The notes under the pieces: generated by a model
Database searches by the model: none
What the model saw: the letters and a program-made list of their open reading frames with translations, nothing else
What the model was told of the DNA's origin: nothing
NCBI GenBank assembly: GCA_037190805.1
Contig: JBBCJR010000030.1
Coordinates: 1 to 26,065 of the forward strand
Direction of reading: 5' to 3'
Length of the DNA stretch: 26,065 bases
Source: JBBCJR01 sp037190805
GTDB taxonomy: Bacteria; Pseudomonadota; Alphaproteobacteria; Sphingomonadales; Sphingomonadaceae
Position numbers and translations under genes: made by a program
Part shown: positions 6,386 to 15,461 of the stretch, piece after piece
Layout: every line of letters begins with the position of its first letter
Numbering within the stretch: the stretch's first letter is position 1

Positions 6386-9112
6386 ATGCTAACCATCCTT
6401 CTCGTTTCCCTGGTCGGCGCCTGTCTGATGCCGCTGATCGCTCGCCTGGTCGGGCGGGGTGCGGGATTGCTGATCGCGACATTGCCGTTGGGGCTGCTGG
6501 CCGCGTTCATCGCCATGGCGCCGGTGGTGGAACGTGGCTGGGTCCGCGGCGAAGGCATCCAGTGGGCGCCGTGGCTGGGGCTGGATTTCACGGTCAGGCT
6601 GGACGGCTTCTCGTTCCTCTTCTGCCTCCTGATCACCGGCATCGGCGCGATGGTGACGATTTACGCGGGTGGCTATCTGACCGAAAACAGCCGCGCCGAC
6701 CGTAGCCGCTTCTTCACGCTGATCCTGCTGTTTCTGACGGCCATGCTGGGCGCGGTGCTGGCCGAAAACATGCTGGTCATGCTGCTGTTCTGGGAAGCGA
6801 CCAGCATCCTGTCCTTCCTGCTGATCGGGTTCGACGGACGCAGCCCGCGCGCGCGCCGCGCGGCGCTGATGTCGCTTCAGGTAACGGCGTTCGGTGGTCT
6901 TGCGCTGCTGTCGGCGGTGCTGATGATCGGCCATGTCCTCGGCACCTATTCGATGGCCGAAGCGGTGCGGCAAGCCGACGTCCTGATGGACAGTGGCTGG
7001 GGCGATCCGATCGTCTTGTGCATTCTCATCGCCGCATTCACAAAGTCGGCGCAGTTCCCGTTCCATTTCTGGCTGCCCAACGCCATGCAGGCCCCGACGC
7101 CGGCATCGGCCTATCTGCATTCGGCAACGATGGTGAAGCTGGGCATCTATCTCCTCGCCCGGTTCGAGCCAGTGTTCGCAGCCACTGTCTGGGGTCGGGC
7201 GACGGTGGTGACGATCGCCTGCATCACCATGCTGCTGGCCGCTCTCCAGGCGCTACGAGCGGAAAACTTCAAGTCGGCCCTGGCCTATTCGACCATCGCC
7301 TCCCTTGGCATCCTCACCCTGCTCGTCGGTCTCGACGGGCCGGCGGCAACGGTGGCGATGGTCGGCTTTCTGCTCGCCCATGCCCTCTACAAGGCGGCGC
7401 TGTTCTTCTGCGCCGGGTCCGTGCTTCACGCCACGGGTCTGCAAAGCCTGCGCGCGCTGGGCGGACTGGTTCGTTTTCTGCCGCTGACTGCCCTCGCCTG
7501 TGCCGGCGCCAGCCTGTCGATGGCTGGCATTCCCCCCTTCATGGGATTCATCTCAAAGGAATTCCTGTTCGAAGCGCAGCTCGCAAGCAGCTGGGAACTG
7601 GTGCCGCTGGCGATCGCCGTCATCGTCAACGCGGCTATGGTCGGCGTCGCCGGCGTCGTGACCCTGCGCCCCTTCTTCATGGGACGCGGCAAGATCAGCG
7701 CGGTCAACCATGGTGAAAGCCTGTCGCTGGTGGTGCCGCCGCTGCTGCTGGCGCTGGCCGGTCTCGTCATCAGCCTCGAGCCCGACTGGATCACCCGCGT
7801 CGCCCTGCGCCCCGCCGTCGCGGCCGTTTACGGCAAGGCGGTGGAGGTCGACATCTCCGTCTGGCACGGCGTCACCCCGATGCTGCTGCTCAGCGTCGTG
7901 GTGGTGACGATCGGCGCGCTGATCGTCCGCTTCTGGCGCCAGATCCACATGCGGCTACGCTCGTTGGAGCGGGTCGACCTTCACGCCGTGGAAAAGGGCT
8001 GGGAACAGGGGCTGCGCGACCTGATCCGTCTGTCCAGCTGGGTGACGGAGCAGTTCCAGCATGGTGACCTCAGACGCTATCTGGTGATGGTGGTGGTCGG
8101 CTTCGGGACGTTGATCGCCTGGTCAATGATCATGGCCGGCGCCGTACCCGTCCTGCCGGCCACCGGCCCGATCCGTCCGGCGGAGACGATGGTCGCGCTG
8201 GTGGGCCTTGGCGGCGCCATCGCCGCCACCCGGTCTAAGACTCTGCTTGCCGCCATGGTCGCGACCGGTCTGGCGGGCTTTGCCGTCGCCATTACCTTCA
8301 TGATGAACGGTGCGCCGGACCTGGCCCTCACCCAGTTCACGGTGGAGGCGCTGCTCGTCGTCCTGCTGACCGCCTTGCTGCTCGCGGTGCCGCTGGCCAG
8401 TCCGATCACGCGCACGGGCGCCATGCGTCGGGCGGATGCGGTGATCGCCATCATCCTGGGTGGCCTGCTGTCGCTCGGTATCCTGGACATGGCGGCCGGG
8501 CCGCATCAGTCCGCTGCGGCCGATTTCTACGGCCGGATGAGTTATCTCGCCGCCCATGGCCACAATGTCGTCAACGTCATCCTGGTCGATTTTCGCGCCT
8601 TCGATACACTTGGTGAAACCACGGTGATCGCCATCGCGGCGGCATTGGCGGGGTCGCTGCTGGCCGATCGTGATCCCCACAAGGCAGCCGCGACGCCCAA
8701 GGTCCATTTCACCTTCCGCATCGCCGCGCGACCCCTCGCATGGTTGCTGTTCACCGCCTCGCTGGTCATCCTGTGGCGCGGACACAATCAGCCCGGCGGC
8801 GGCTTTGTAGGCGGGCTGGTCGCGGCGCTGTCCTTCGCCCTCATCGCGCTGGCCTATGGCGTCGGCCGTGCGGAACGGGCGCTCAAGGTCAGACCCTTGA
8901 CCCTGACCGCCATTGGCCTGACGGCAGCGCTGGTCAGCGGTCTGCCCGGCATGGCTGGCGGCAAGCCTTACCTGACCCATCTGTGGTGGGAGCCGGGCGG
9001 CATGCTGCCGGCGCTGGGCACCACCATGATCTTCGACCTCGGCGTCTACCTGGTGGTGCTGGGCGCGGTGCTCGCCTTTCTGTTCGGTCTGTCGCGGGAG
9101 GCCGAACGATGA
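6386..9112 (+). CDS. mrpA: Mrp-type Na+/H+ antiporter, fused subunits A and B
   Basis: The product is 908 residues, a polytopic inner-membrane protein. The N-terminal two thirds is NuoL-like, with Glu137 in LLFWEATS, Lys220 in FTKSAQFPFHFWLP, and the PTPASAYLHSATMVK segment with His245 and Lys251. These are the charged residues of the proton-translocation path in MrpA and complex I. A NuoJ-like (DUF4040) segment follows at about 600-670, with NGAPDLALTQF. From about residue 773 the protein is MrpB (WRGHNQPGGGFVGGL, then WWEPGGMLPALGTTMIFDLG). Separate mrpA and mrpB genes occur in Bacillus, and the fused form is the usual proteobacterial Pha/group 2 arrangement. It is the first gene of the operon, and its stop overlaps the mrpC start by 4 nt. 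Confidence 0.96.
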   Translation: MLTILLVSLVGACLMPLIARLVGRGAGLLIATLPLGLLAAFIAMAPVVERGWVRGEGIQWAPWLGLDFTVRLDGFSFLFCLLITGIGAMVTIYAGGYLTENSRADRSRFFTLILLFLTAMLGAVLAENMLVMLLFWEATSILSFLLIGFDGRSPRARRAALMSLQVTAFGGLALLSAVLMIGHVLGTYSMAEAVRQADVLMDSGWGDPIVLCILIAAFTKSAQFPFHFWLPNAMQAPTPASAYLHSATMVKLGIYLLARFEPVFAATVWGRATVVTIACITMLLAALQALRAENFKSALAYSTIASLGILTLLVGLDGPAATVAMVGFLLAHALYKAALFFCAGSVLHATGLQSLRALGGLVRFLPLTALACAGASLSMAGIPPFMGFISKEFLFEAQLASSWELVPLAIAVIVNAAMVGVAGVVTLRPFFMGRGKISAVNHGESLSLVVPPLLLALAGLVISLEPDWITRVALRPAVAAVYGKAVEVDISVWHGVTPMLLLSVVVVTIGALIVRFWRQIHMRLRSLERVDLHAVEKGWEQGLRDLIRLSSWVTEQFQHGDLRRYLVMVVVGFGTLIAWSMIMAGAVPVLPATGPIRPAETMVALVGLGGAIAATRSKTLLAAMVATGLAGFAVAITFMMNGAPDLALTQFTVEALLVVLLTALLLAVPLASPITRTGAMRRADAVIAIILGGLLSLGILDMAAGPHQSAAADFYGRMSYLAAHGHNVVNVILVDFRAFDTLGETTVIAIAAALAGSLLADRDPHKAAATPKVHFTFRIAARPLAWLLFTASLVILWRGHNQPGGGFVGGLVAALSFALIALAYGVGRAERALKVRPLTLTAIGLTAALVSGLPGMAGGKPYLTHLWWEPGGMLPALGTTMIFDLGVYLVVLGAVLAFLFGLSREAER

Positions 9113-9489
9113 CATTGATCTATGCCCTGACGGGTGGAGGCATCATCGCCTGCGCGCTGTTCATGATCCTTTCGCGCAATCTGGTGCGCATGCTGCTAGG
9201 CCTGTCGATGCTGGCGACCGGTACCAATCTGCTGCTGTTCCTCACGGGGCGCGTCCACACCACACAGCCGCCGATCATTGCGGACGGTGCCCGTGCGCTG
9301 GGCGACGCGGCGGACCCCATCACCCAGGCTCTGATCCTGACCGCCATCGTCATCGGCTTTGCGCTCACCGTCATGATGGCCGTCCTCGTTCTACGTGCAT
9401 GGCGAGGGACGCACTCGGTCGATTCGCGCAACGTCGAAGCGGCCCAAGCACTCGGCCCGCCACGGCCGCGGGATATGGCCGATGACTGA
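9109..9489 (+). CDS. mrpC: Mrp antiporter subunit C
   Basis: The product is 126 residues with three hydrophobic segments, homologous to NuoK of complex I. The LSRNLVRMLLGLSMLATGTN segment and the DPITQALILTAIVIGFA motif are characteristic of MrpC/MnhC. The ATG at 9109 overlaps the mrpAB stop (ATGA), which fixes the start. A longer open frame upstream is only a shadow of mrpA. The protein contributes to the antiporter membrane core. A hydrophilic tail (about 100-126) extends past the last helix. Its end overlaps the mrpD start by 8 nt. Confidence 0.95.
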   Translation: MTLIYALTGGGIIACALFMILSRNLVRMLLGLSMLATGTNLLLFLTGRVHTTQPPIIADGARALGDAADPITQALILTAIVIGFALTVMMAVLVLRAWRGTHSVDSRNVEAAQALGPPRPRDMADD

Positions 9490-10969
9490 CGCCCAGCTGC
9501 TGGTCGCGCCGGTCGTCGTGCCGTTCATGCTGGCGGCCATCGCCCTGTTGCTGCGCCGTCACCTGATCGCGACGCAGGTGATCGGGCTTGCCGGGCCAGT
9601 ATGCCTGATGCCGCTTGCCCTTGCGCTTCTCGGCCGCACGGATGGCGGCATGCGCATTCCAGCCACGGTGTTCGGCGGCTGGCCGAACGGCTTGGGCATC
9701 GGCTTCTCGGCGACCTTGCCCGGCGTGGCCCTGGTCGGGGTAACGGCGCTGGTGGCATTGGCGGCGGCGCTTTACGGCCTTTGCGACATCGGCCCGCGCC
9801 GACGCCGCGCGGGATATGACGCCCTGATGCTGGCCATGCTGGGCGCGGTCAACGGCGCCTTCCTCACCAACGATCTGTTCAATCTCTACGTCTGGTTCGA
9901 GCTGGCGCTGGTCGCCGCGCTCGGCCTCATCACCATCGACCGTCGGCCGGCGCAGATCGACGGGGCGATCCGCTATGCCAGCTTCGCGATGCTGGCGGCG
10001 ACCGCGATCCTGATCGGGGTCGGCATGATCTATGGCATCACCGGCTCGCTCGACATCGACACGGTGGCCAAGGTGCTGGCGGCCCGCCCACCGGGCGCTG
10101 CCGAGGCAACGGCGGCCGCGCTGCTGCTGGGCGGGTTCGCGCTGAAGGCGGGGCTGTTTCCGTTCCACCTCTGGCTGCCGGCATCCTACCATACCGCGCC
10201 CTTGACCGTTGCCGCAGTGTTCGCGGGCCTGCTCACGAAGATGGGTTTCTATGCGCTGCTGCTGCTGTTCGCGGGCGTATTCGGCGTCGGCGCTGGCGGG
10301 ATCGGCGCGGCCCAGCTGGTGCCGCTGCTGGGCTGGTTCGCAGCCGCGACGATGCTGGTGTGCGTGGCCGGCGCGCTGGCCCAGACCGACATGCGCCGCC
10401 TGCTCGCCTATCATGTCATCGCCCAGGTCGGATACATGATGGCCGGCCTGGCGCTGGCAACGCAGGACGGCGTGGCGGCCGCGGTGTTCTACATGATCCA
10501 TTCGATCATCGTGCAGGCCAACCTGTTCCTGGGCGCCGGCCTGATCCGCCGGGCGAGCGGCAGCTGGGATGTGACCCGTGCCGGCGGCATGGCGCGTGGC
10601 CATCCGTTGTTCGCGTTGGTCTTTGCCGTGCCAGTCCTGTCACTGGCCGGCATCCCGCCCTTCTCGGGTTTCTGGGCCAAGCTGATCATCATCCGCGAAA
10701 GTCTGGACGCCGGCATGGCCTGGCTGGGCGGCGTCGCCGTCGTCGCCGGCTTCATGACCATCGTGTCGATGGCGCTGTTCTGGTCGGACGCCTGCTGGAA
10801 GGACCCACGCGGCCGCCCCGTCCGCCCGATCCCCGCCATCGCCGTGGCCGCCATGGCGCTGCTGTCCGCCGCCACCCTGGCCATCGGCCTTGCGCCGCAA
10901 TGGCTGTGGACGCTGGCCCGGCTGTCGGCAAGGGCGCTGGGCACGATCAGCGGCGGGAGCATGTCATGA
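9482..10969 (+). CDS. mrpD: Mrp antiporter subunit D
   Basis: The product is 495 residues of the proton_antipo_M family (NuoM/NuoN-like), with about 14 predicted membrane helices. Ion-path residues are visible: Glu140 in YVWFELAL, Lys222 in ALKAGLFPFHLWLP and Lys253 in LLTKMGFYA. SYHTAPLTVAAVFAGLLTK is the typical discontinuous-helix region. MrpD with MrpA forms the paired ion-translocating modules. The chosen ATG lies inside the end of mrpC (8-nt overlap), and the N-terminus MTDAQLLVAPVVVPF begins directly with the first helix, as in homologues. The stop overlaps the mrpE ATG by 4 nt. Confidence 0.96.
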   Translation: MTDAQLLVAPVVVPFMLAAIALLLRRHLIATQVIGLAGPVCLMPLALALLGRTDGGMRIPATVFGGWPNGLGIGFSATLPGVALVGVTALVALAAALYGLCDIGPRRRRAGYDALMLAMLGAVNGAFLTNDLFNLYVWFELALVAALGLITIDRRPAQIDGAIRYASFAMLAATAILIGVGMIYGITGSLDIDTVAKVLAARPPGAAEATAAALLLGGFALKAGLFPFHLWLPASYHTAPLTVAAVFAGLLTKMGFYALLLLFAGVFGVGAGGIGAAQLVPLLGWFAAATMLVCVAGALAQTDMRRLLAYHVIAQVGYMMAGLALATQDGVAAAVFYMIHSIIVQANLFLGAGLIRRASGSWDVTRAGGMARGHPLFALVFAVPVLSLAGIPPFSGFWAKLIIIRESLDAGMAWLGGVAVVAGFMTIVSMALFWSDACWKDPRGRPVRPIPAIAVAAMALLSAATLAIGLAPQWLWTLARLSARALGTISGGSMS

Positions 10970-11301
10970 GAATGCTGCGTCGCGCGCGGGCCGCCCTGGT
11001 ACTGGCGCTGGTGTTCGTCTGGGATCTGGTCACGGCATCGCTCGGTGTCGCGAAGATCGTCCTGTCACCCAGCATTCGGACGACGCCGGCCATCATCGAG
11101 GTGCCCGTGGCGCTGAAGCGGCCTTGGGCAGTGGCGCTGTTCGCCTATTTCACGTCGCTGACACCGGGTTCGACCTGCCTGCATGTCGCGGAGGATGGGC
11201 GGACACTCTATGTCCACATTCTCGATACCGCCGACCCAGCTGCCACAGTGGCGCGCTTCAAGCGGCTATACGAACATTGGATCGCGGAGCTGGAGGCATG
11301 A
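10966..11301 (+). CDS. mrpE: Mrp antiporter subunit E (short form)
   Basis: The product is 111 residues. It contains the conserved second half of MrpE: one hydrophobic helix (ALVLALVFVWDLVTASLGVA), then LSPSIRTTPAIIEVPV and FTSLTPGSTCLHVAEDGRTLYVHILD. MrpE is usually about 160 residues, with additional N-terminal membrane segments that are absent here. The frame stays open upstream, but that part overlaps mrpD and is arginine-rich shadow sequence, so it cannot supply the missing helices. The ATGA overlap with mrpD fixes the start. The gene looks intact and is coupled to mrpF (4-nt overlap). It may be functional in shortened form. Confidence 0.9.
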   Translation: MRMLRRARAALVLALVFVWDLVTASLGVAKIVLSPSIRTTPAIIEVPVALKRPWAVALFAYFTSLTPGSTCLHVAEDGRTLYVHILDTADPAATVARFKRLYEHWIAELEA

Positions 11302-11573
11302 ACGATCCCACGATCATCGCCGGCGTGCTGGCCACGATCCTGGGCATCGCGCTAGTTCTCACCGGCTGGCGGATGGTGCGGGGGCCGAGTTTCGCCGACC
11401 GCTTCGTCGCGCTCGACATGCTGACCGCCGTCGCGGTCGGTTTCGCCGCGCTGGCCGCATTTGCCACTGGTCGAGCGGTGTTCCTCGACATCGCTCTCGG
11501 CATCTCGCTGATCAACTTTGTCGCCACCGCCGCCTTCGCATCCTTTCTCGAACGCAAACGGAGGGATGATTGA
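11298..11573 (+). CDS. mrpF: Mrp antiporter subunit F
   Basis: The product is 91 residues with three hydrophobic helices. The signature RMVRGPSFADRFVALDMLTA is typical of MrpF/PhaF, and DIALGISLINFVATAAFASFLER forms the last helix. The ATG overlaps the mrpE stop by 4 nt and is preceded almost immediately by GGAGG (11292-11296). It is part of the membrane assembly of the antiporter and has no known independent activity. Confidence 0.95.
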   Translation: MNDPTIIAGVLATILGIALVLTGWRMVRGPSFADRFVALDMLTAVAVGFAALAAFATGRAVFLDIALGISLINFVATAAFASFLERKRRDD

Positions 11574-11947
11574 GCATCGCCGCGATCCTGCTGATGACCG
11601 TCGGCGTTCTTTTCCTGCTGATCGCCGCGATCGGCGTCATCCGCCTTCCCGATCCCCTGCAACGCATGCATAGCGCGACCAAGGCGGGAACACTGGGCAC
11701 CACGCTGGTGCTGTTGGGCGTGATCCTGTCGGGTCGGGTTGACCAGATCTCGACCGAGATCCTCACCATCCTCTTTCTGCTGGTGACGCTGCCGATCGGC
11801 GCGCAACTGCTGGCCCGCGCCAGCTACATCTCGGGCACAAGACTGGAAGGGCTGAACGACGACCCGCTCGCTGAAATACTGGAGCGGCCGGAGCAGGAAC
11901 CGATGATCGAGCCGCCACCCGCCCAGCCGGCTGAAAAGCCCCGCTGA
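11570..11947 (+). CDS. mrpG: Mrp antiporter subunit G (TTG start)
   Basis: The product is 125 residues with three hydrophobic helices. The motif IGVIRLPDPLQRMHSATKAGTLGTTLVLLGV is diagnostic of MrpG/PhaG. The start is a TTG at 11570: an in-frame stop codon lies immediately upstream (11567-11569), and GGAGGG (11560-11565) is correctly spaced. The TTGA overlap with the mrpF stop continues the coupling seen in the whole operon. The C-terminal tail (about 95-125) is hydrophilic and proline/glutamate-rich. This is the last gene of the operon, and it converges on the TauE/SafE gene with 7 bp between stops. Confidence 0.94.
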   Translation: MSIAAILLMTVGVLFLLIAAIGVIRLPDPLQRMHSATKAGTLGTTLVLLGVILSGRVDQISTEILTILFLLVTLPIGAQLLARASYISGTRLEGLNDDPLAEILERPEQEPMIEPPPAQPAEKPR

Positions 11948-11954
11948 TCCCGGT

Positions 11955-12740
11955 TCAGGGTGCCGCCCACAGCGCCTGGGCGATGGGGTTGGCCGGATCA
12001 ACCAGCAGCTTTACGGTCAAGGCCAACGAAACCACCACCAGAAACGGGCGGATAAGGTTGCCCCCAAAGCGCAGCGCGGCAATCGAACCAAGGCGACCGC
12101 CAACCATCGCCGCAACCGCCATGGCCAGGCCGAGCGGCCACAGCACCTTCCCCCCCAGCCCCAGCACGACGACACTGGCAAGGTTGCTGGCGACATTGAG
12201 CAGCTTGGCATTGGCGGTCGCCCGCATCAACCCGAACCCCATCAACGCGATCAGGCTGACCGTATAGAAGGCGCCGGCACCCGGTCCGAAGAAACCATCG
12301 TAAAATCCTACGACGCCGGCCGCCACGCCATAGCCGACCGCGCCAACGCGCTGGTGACGGTCGACATCGGCCATGCGCGGCGACAGCAGGACATAGGCGG
12401 CAACCGCGACCAGCAGCGCGGGAACCAGCGCGGCAAGGATGGTCGGATCAATCCACTGGACGGCGACCGCTCCCGCCGCCGCACCCGAGAAGGCCAATGC
12501 CACGGGCAACGCCATCTCCGCCGGCCGGATATGCCCGGCCCGCAAATAGGTGAAGCAGGCCATGCTGGTGCCGAAGCATGACTGGACCTTGTTGGTCCCC
12601 AGCGCCGCCACTGGCGGAATGCCCGCCGCCAGCATCGCCGGCACGGTCAACAGTCCACCCCCGCCGGCGATCGCATCAACAAAACCGGCCGCCATCGCGA
12701 CGGCCACCAGCAGGGCAAAGATGTCGAGAGAGAGGTCCAT
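11955..12740 (-). CDS. TauE/SafE-family sulfite exporter-like permease
   Basis: The product is 261 residues, an integral membrane protein with about eight helices. The N-terminal AGFVDAIAGGGGLLTVPAML and GTNKVQSCFGTSMACFTYLRAG are hallmark TauE/SafE (DUF81) motifs. The repeated half carries GFYDGFFGPGAGAFY, matching the YfcA-like subgroup. The family transports sulfur-containing or organic anions, but substrates are known for few members. AGAGGGG sits 5-11 nt before the ATG. It is monocistronic and convergent with the mrp operon, so a functional link to the antiporter is not implied. Confidence 0.92.
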   Translation of the reverse strand: MDLSLDIFALLVAVAMAAGFVDAIAGGGGLLTVPAMLAAGIPPVAALGTNKVQSCFGTSMACFTYLRAGHIRPAEMALPVALAFSGAAAGAVAVQWIDPTILAALVPALLVAVAAYVLLSPRMADVDRHQRVGAVGYGVAAGVVGFYDGFFGPGAGAFYTVSLIALMGFGLMRATANAKLLNVASNLASVVVLGLGGKVLWPLGLAMAVAAMVGGRLGSIAALRFGGNLIRPFLVVVSLALTVKLLVDPANPIAQALWAAP

Positions 12741-12805
12741 CGCGCCCCTCTAAGGGAGGATCTGCCGAGGTGGAAGCAGACAGCGACGTGCCCGAACGAT
12801 CAGGA

Positions 12806-12840
12806 TGAAAAAGAACGGGCGGGGCCAAAACCCCGCCCGC
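12806..12840 (-). terminator. Rho-independent terminator of TonB-dependent receptor gene
   Basis: On the minus strand, a 9-bp perfect stem CGGGCGGGG/CCCCGCCCG (12816-12824 and 12831-12839) with a 6-nt loop is followed by TTCTTTTT. It begins about 10 nt after the receptor stop codon and is the clearest intrinsic terminator in the window. Confidence 0.9.
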
Positions 12841-12848
12841 AACATACG

Positions 12849-15461
12849 TCAGTAACGATAGGCCGCTGTCAGACCGAAGGTCCGGGGACGGAAGGTGTAG
12901 TCGGTGTAAACCGGCTGGTTGTTGGTCCTCCCCAGACCCAGACGTGGATGGGCGTTCAGCAGGTTGTTCATGAATACCGAGATGTCGAGGCCGCCCTGCC
13001 GCATGCCTATACGGGCGTTGACCATGTTGGTCTCAGGCCGCGGCGGCACCATGCGGTCGTAGGTGGCGGTATCCGGATCGGAGGAACCCGTGCGCCGGAA
13101 AGCCGCCGCATAGGTATAGTCCGCCCGCAGATAGACGTCCTGCTCACCCGCCGTGAAGTCATATTGACCCGACAGCGTCACCGTCCACGGGGCGCCCGAA
13201 CCCGGCACCGCCGATCCGTCCGTGAAAAGCATACGGCCACCAAGGACTGTATCCTGATCATAGGACGAGTTGTTGTGGCCTACCGCCGTCGACAACACGA
13301 GGCCATCCAGCGCTTCCCACTGCGCCTGCAAGTCGAAGCCCTTGCTGGTTGCGCCGCCAAGATTGTCGATGATCGACTGAGCACAGGTGTTCAGGCTGAT
13401 CAGCGACTGGATGTTCTTCCACTTGATGTAATAGACGCTGGCATCGAACTGCACCCGACCGATCCGGTTCTTGGTACCGATTTCGTAGCTCCAGACCGTA
13501 TCCGATTCATAAGTTTCCGGCGAAACCGGCCGGCCGCTGGAGTCAAGATATCCGTAATTGGCCAACTGGTCGTTGCAGGCGGACGGCTGACGCGGCTGGG
13601 CGCCGCCGGGCCGGAACCCCTTGGCTACGGTTGCATAGATCAGATTTCGCGGCGTGGCCTGATAGGAGATGCCGAATTTCGGCGTTACTGCAGTTTCGGC
13701 CTGACCAGCACCACCGTTGGCGAAGGCGATCGCGAACGGCCCTTCCCCCGGCTCATACTGACCGATTGCGACCGGAATACAGGGAGCAGCACCCGGCAGG
13801 CCCGTTCCTGGCTCGCACGCATAGCCGCGCGGCGAGTTGAGGTTCGAATTCGGGCCATCATAGATGGCATCCATCCTGACCTTATTGCGTGAAACGCGAA
13901 CGCCGGCGGTCAGCTTCAACCGTTCGGTGACGTTGAAATTGGCTTCGCCAAATGCGGCATATTGCTCGTCGACGCTCCGCAGATCGGCGTAATAGGTGGT
14001 AACGCCATTCACCGGGTTCATGCCGTAATAGTTCACATAAGCACTGTAGCCGGGGCCGAAAGGCGCACCATCATTGACTGCTGGCAACGGCGGGGGGAAA
14101 CCCGGCACGGTCCCGCTCGAGATGCTCGGCACGGTCTGCACGAAGTTGACCTTGCTGTTTTGTACCGAGCGTTGCTTGTTATGGGTATAGAAACCGCCGG
14201 CAACCCAGGTGAAGCGGGCATTGGTATCTGTCGATTGCAAGCGGATTTCCTGCGTGAAATTCTTCTGCACATTGTCCTGTGGCGATGTCGCGTAATCACC
14301 GAAATTCGGCACCTGGCGACGCGCGTAGAGGGCTTGGTACAGCTGCGTGTAATTCGGTTCGAACCGCGACTTGCGATCGAAATAGGCCGTGCTCGACACC
14401 AGCTCGACAGGCCCCATGTCGAAGTTGATCGCCAGCGCCGGTAGCAGGAAACGGTCGCGCAGCGGCTCGGTCAGTGGAGCGTCCGGAATTGCCACATGGT
14501 TAGCGTCGACCGTCGGGACCCACATCGGAGTGCGGAAATCGCTGTTCTTCTCATCCGACAAGGACGGCCAGTACAAGCTGATGCTGTCCGGCGACTTGAT
14601 GCGCTGATAGGTGATGGACGGTGTTATCTTGAGCGATTCCGTGGGCTGGAACGCCACCGCCAGACGTAGCGAGGTTGTCTCGGTCGAGTTGCTGTCCTTC
14701 CTCGCCATACGGATGTTGTCGAACGCCACCGAGTCGTCGGGACCGGCTGAACCGTTCGAGCTGACCACCCGCGGAGTGCCCGTCACGCGGTCGATATAAC
14801 CACCATCCCGGCGGAAATAAGCGCTGGCGCGGAAGCCGATCTTGTCCTCCACGATGGGTGCACCGAAGGCGACACCGCCTTCGTAGCTGATATCGCCGCC
14901 CTGGGTGTTGGCCAGTTCACCGCGCGCATAGGCGGTGGTGTCGTTCATGTTGGGCGAGGTCTGGATGAAACGGATGGTGCCGCCCTGCGATCCGGCGCCG
15001 AACAACGTGCCCTGGGGACCACGCAGCACTTCGATACGCTCGAGGTCGAACACCGCAGGATAAGCATTGTTCGCCGAATAGCCGATGGTGCGAACCTGGA
15101 TCGGCGTGTCGTCGATGTAGATGCCAGTGGTGGCCGCGCCCGCAGTCGACGAAATGCCGCGGATCGAGATGTTGGAGCGAAGGTTAGTCCGCTCGAAATT
15201 GACGCCGGGGGTCAAGCGATAGATGTCGTCGATCTGGCGCACGCCCTGCCGGTCCAGACGCTGCTGGTCATAGGCGGTGGCGCTGATCGGAACCTTGGAC
15301 AGAACCTGCGCCTGGCGGGTCGCGGTGACGACAATGTCCTGAATACCGTCGCTAGTATCGGGCGCGGTGGTCTGCGCCATGGTGGGCAGGGCCAGCACGG
15401 AGAGCGTGGCAGTCAACGCCGTCGAGAACAAGACGCGGCGGCGGTCGCTGATGAACGGCAT
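12849..15461 (-). CDS. TonB-dependent outer-membrane receptor
   Basis: The product is 870 residues. The N-terminus is a signal peptide (about 1-30, ending LPTMAQ). A TonB-box-like DIVVTA follows at 42-47. The plug domain spans about 52-165, with ISIRGISST and the RIEVLRGPQGTLFGAGSQGG motif. The rest is a 22-strand beta barrel ending in an aromatic C-terminus (AAYRY). It would import a substrate across the outer membrane using TonB-ExbBD energy. The substrate is unknown: sphingomonads carry many such receptors for aromatics, glycans or siderophores, and nothing nearby is decisive. The Fsr-like MFS gene lies upstream on the same strand across a 324-bp gap, so the receptor probably has its own promoter. 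AGGGG precedes the ATG. Confidence 0.95.
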   Translation of the reverse strand: MPFISDRRRVLFSTALTATLSVLALPTMAQTTAPDTSDGIQDIVVTATRQAQVLSKVPISATAYDQQRLDRQGVRQIDDIYRLTPGVNFERTNLRSNISIRGISSTAGAATTGIYIDDTPIQVRTIGYSANNAYPAVFDLERIEVLRGPQGTLFGAGSQGGTIRFIQTSPNMNDTTAYARGELANTQGGDISYEGGVAFGAPIVEDKIGFRASAYFRRDGGYIDRVTGTPRVVSSNGSAGPDDSVAFDNIRMARKDSNSTETTSLRLAVAFQPTESLKITPSITYQRIKSPDSISLYWPSLSDEKNSDFRTPMWVPTVDANHVAIPDAPLTEPLRDRFLLPALAINFDMGPVELVSSTAYFDRKSRFEPNYTQLYQALYARRQVPNFGDYATSPQDNVQKNFTQEIRLQSTDTNARFTWVAGGFYTHNKQRSVQNSKVNFVQTVPSISSGTVPGFPPPLPAVNDGAPFGPGYSAYVNYYGMNPVNGVTTYYADLRSVDEQYAAFGEANFNVTERLKLTAGVRVSRNKVRMDAIYDGPNSNLNSPRGYACEPGTGLPGAAPCIPVAIGQYEPGEGPFAIAFANGGAGQAETAVTPKFGISYQATPRNLIYATVAKGFRPGGAQPRQPSACNDQLANYGYLDSSGRPVSPETYESDTVWSYEIGTKNRIGRVQFDASVYYIKWKNIQSLISLNTCAQSIIDNLGGATSKGFDLQAQWEALDGLVLSTAVGHNNSSYDQDTVLGGRMLFTDGSAVPGSGAPWTVTLSGQYDFTAGEQDVYLRADYTYAAAFRRTGSSDPDTATYDRMVPPRPETNMVNARIGMRQGGLDISVFMNNLLNAHPRLGLGRTNNQPVYTDYTFRPRTFGLTAAYRY

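Noticed and set aside
8123..9115. Minus-strand open frame of 330 codons across mrpA
   Set aside because: It is antisense to the conserved MrpAB protein and rich in Gln/Arg/Gly/Asp; no domain is recognisable.
9371..10603. Minus-strand open frame of 410 codons across mrpC and mrpD
   Set aside because: It is antisense to conserved membrane proteins and highly biased in composition (Gln, Arg, His); a shadow of GC-rich membrane-protein codons.
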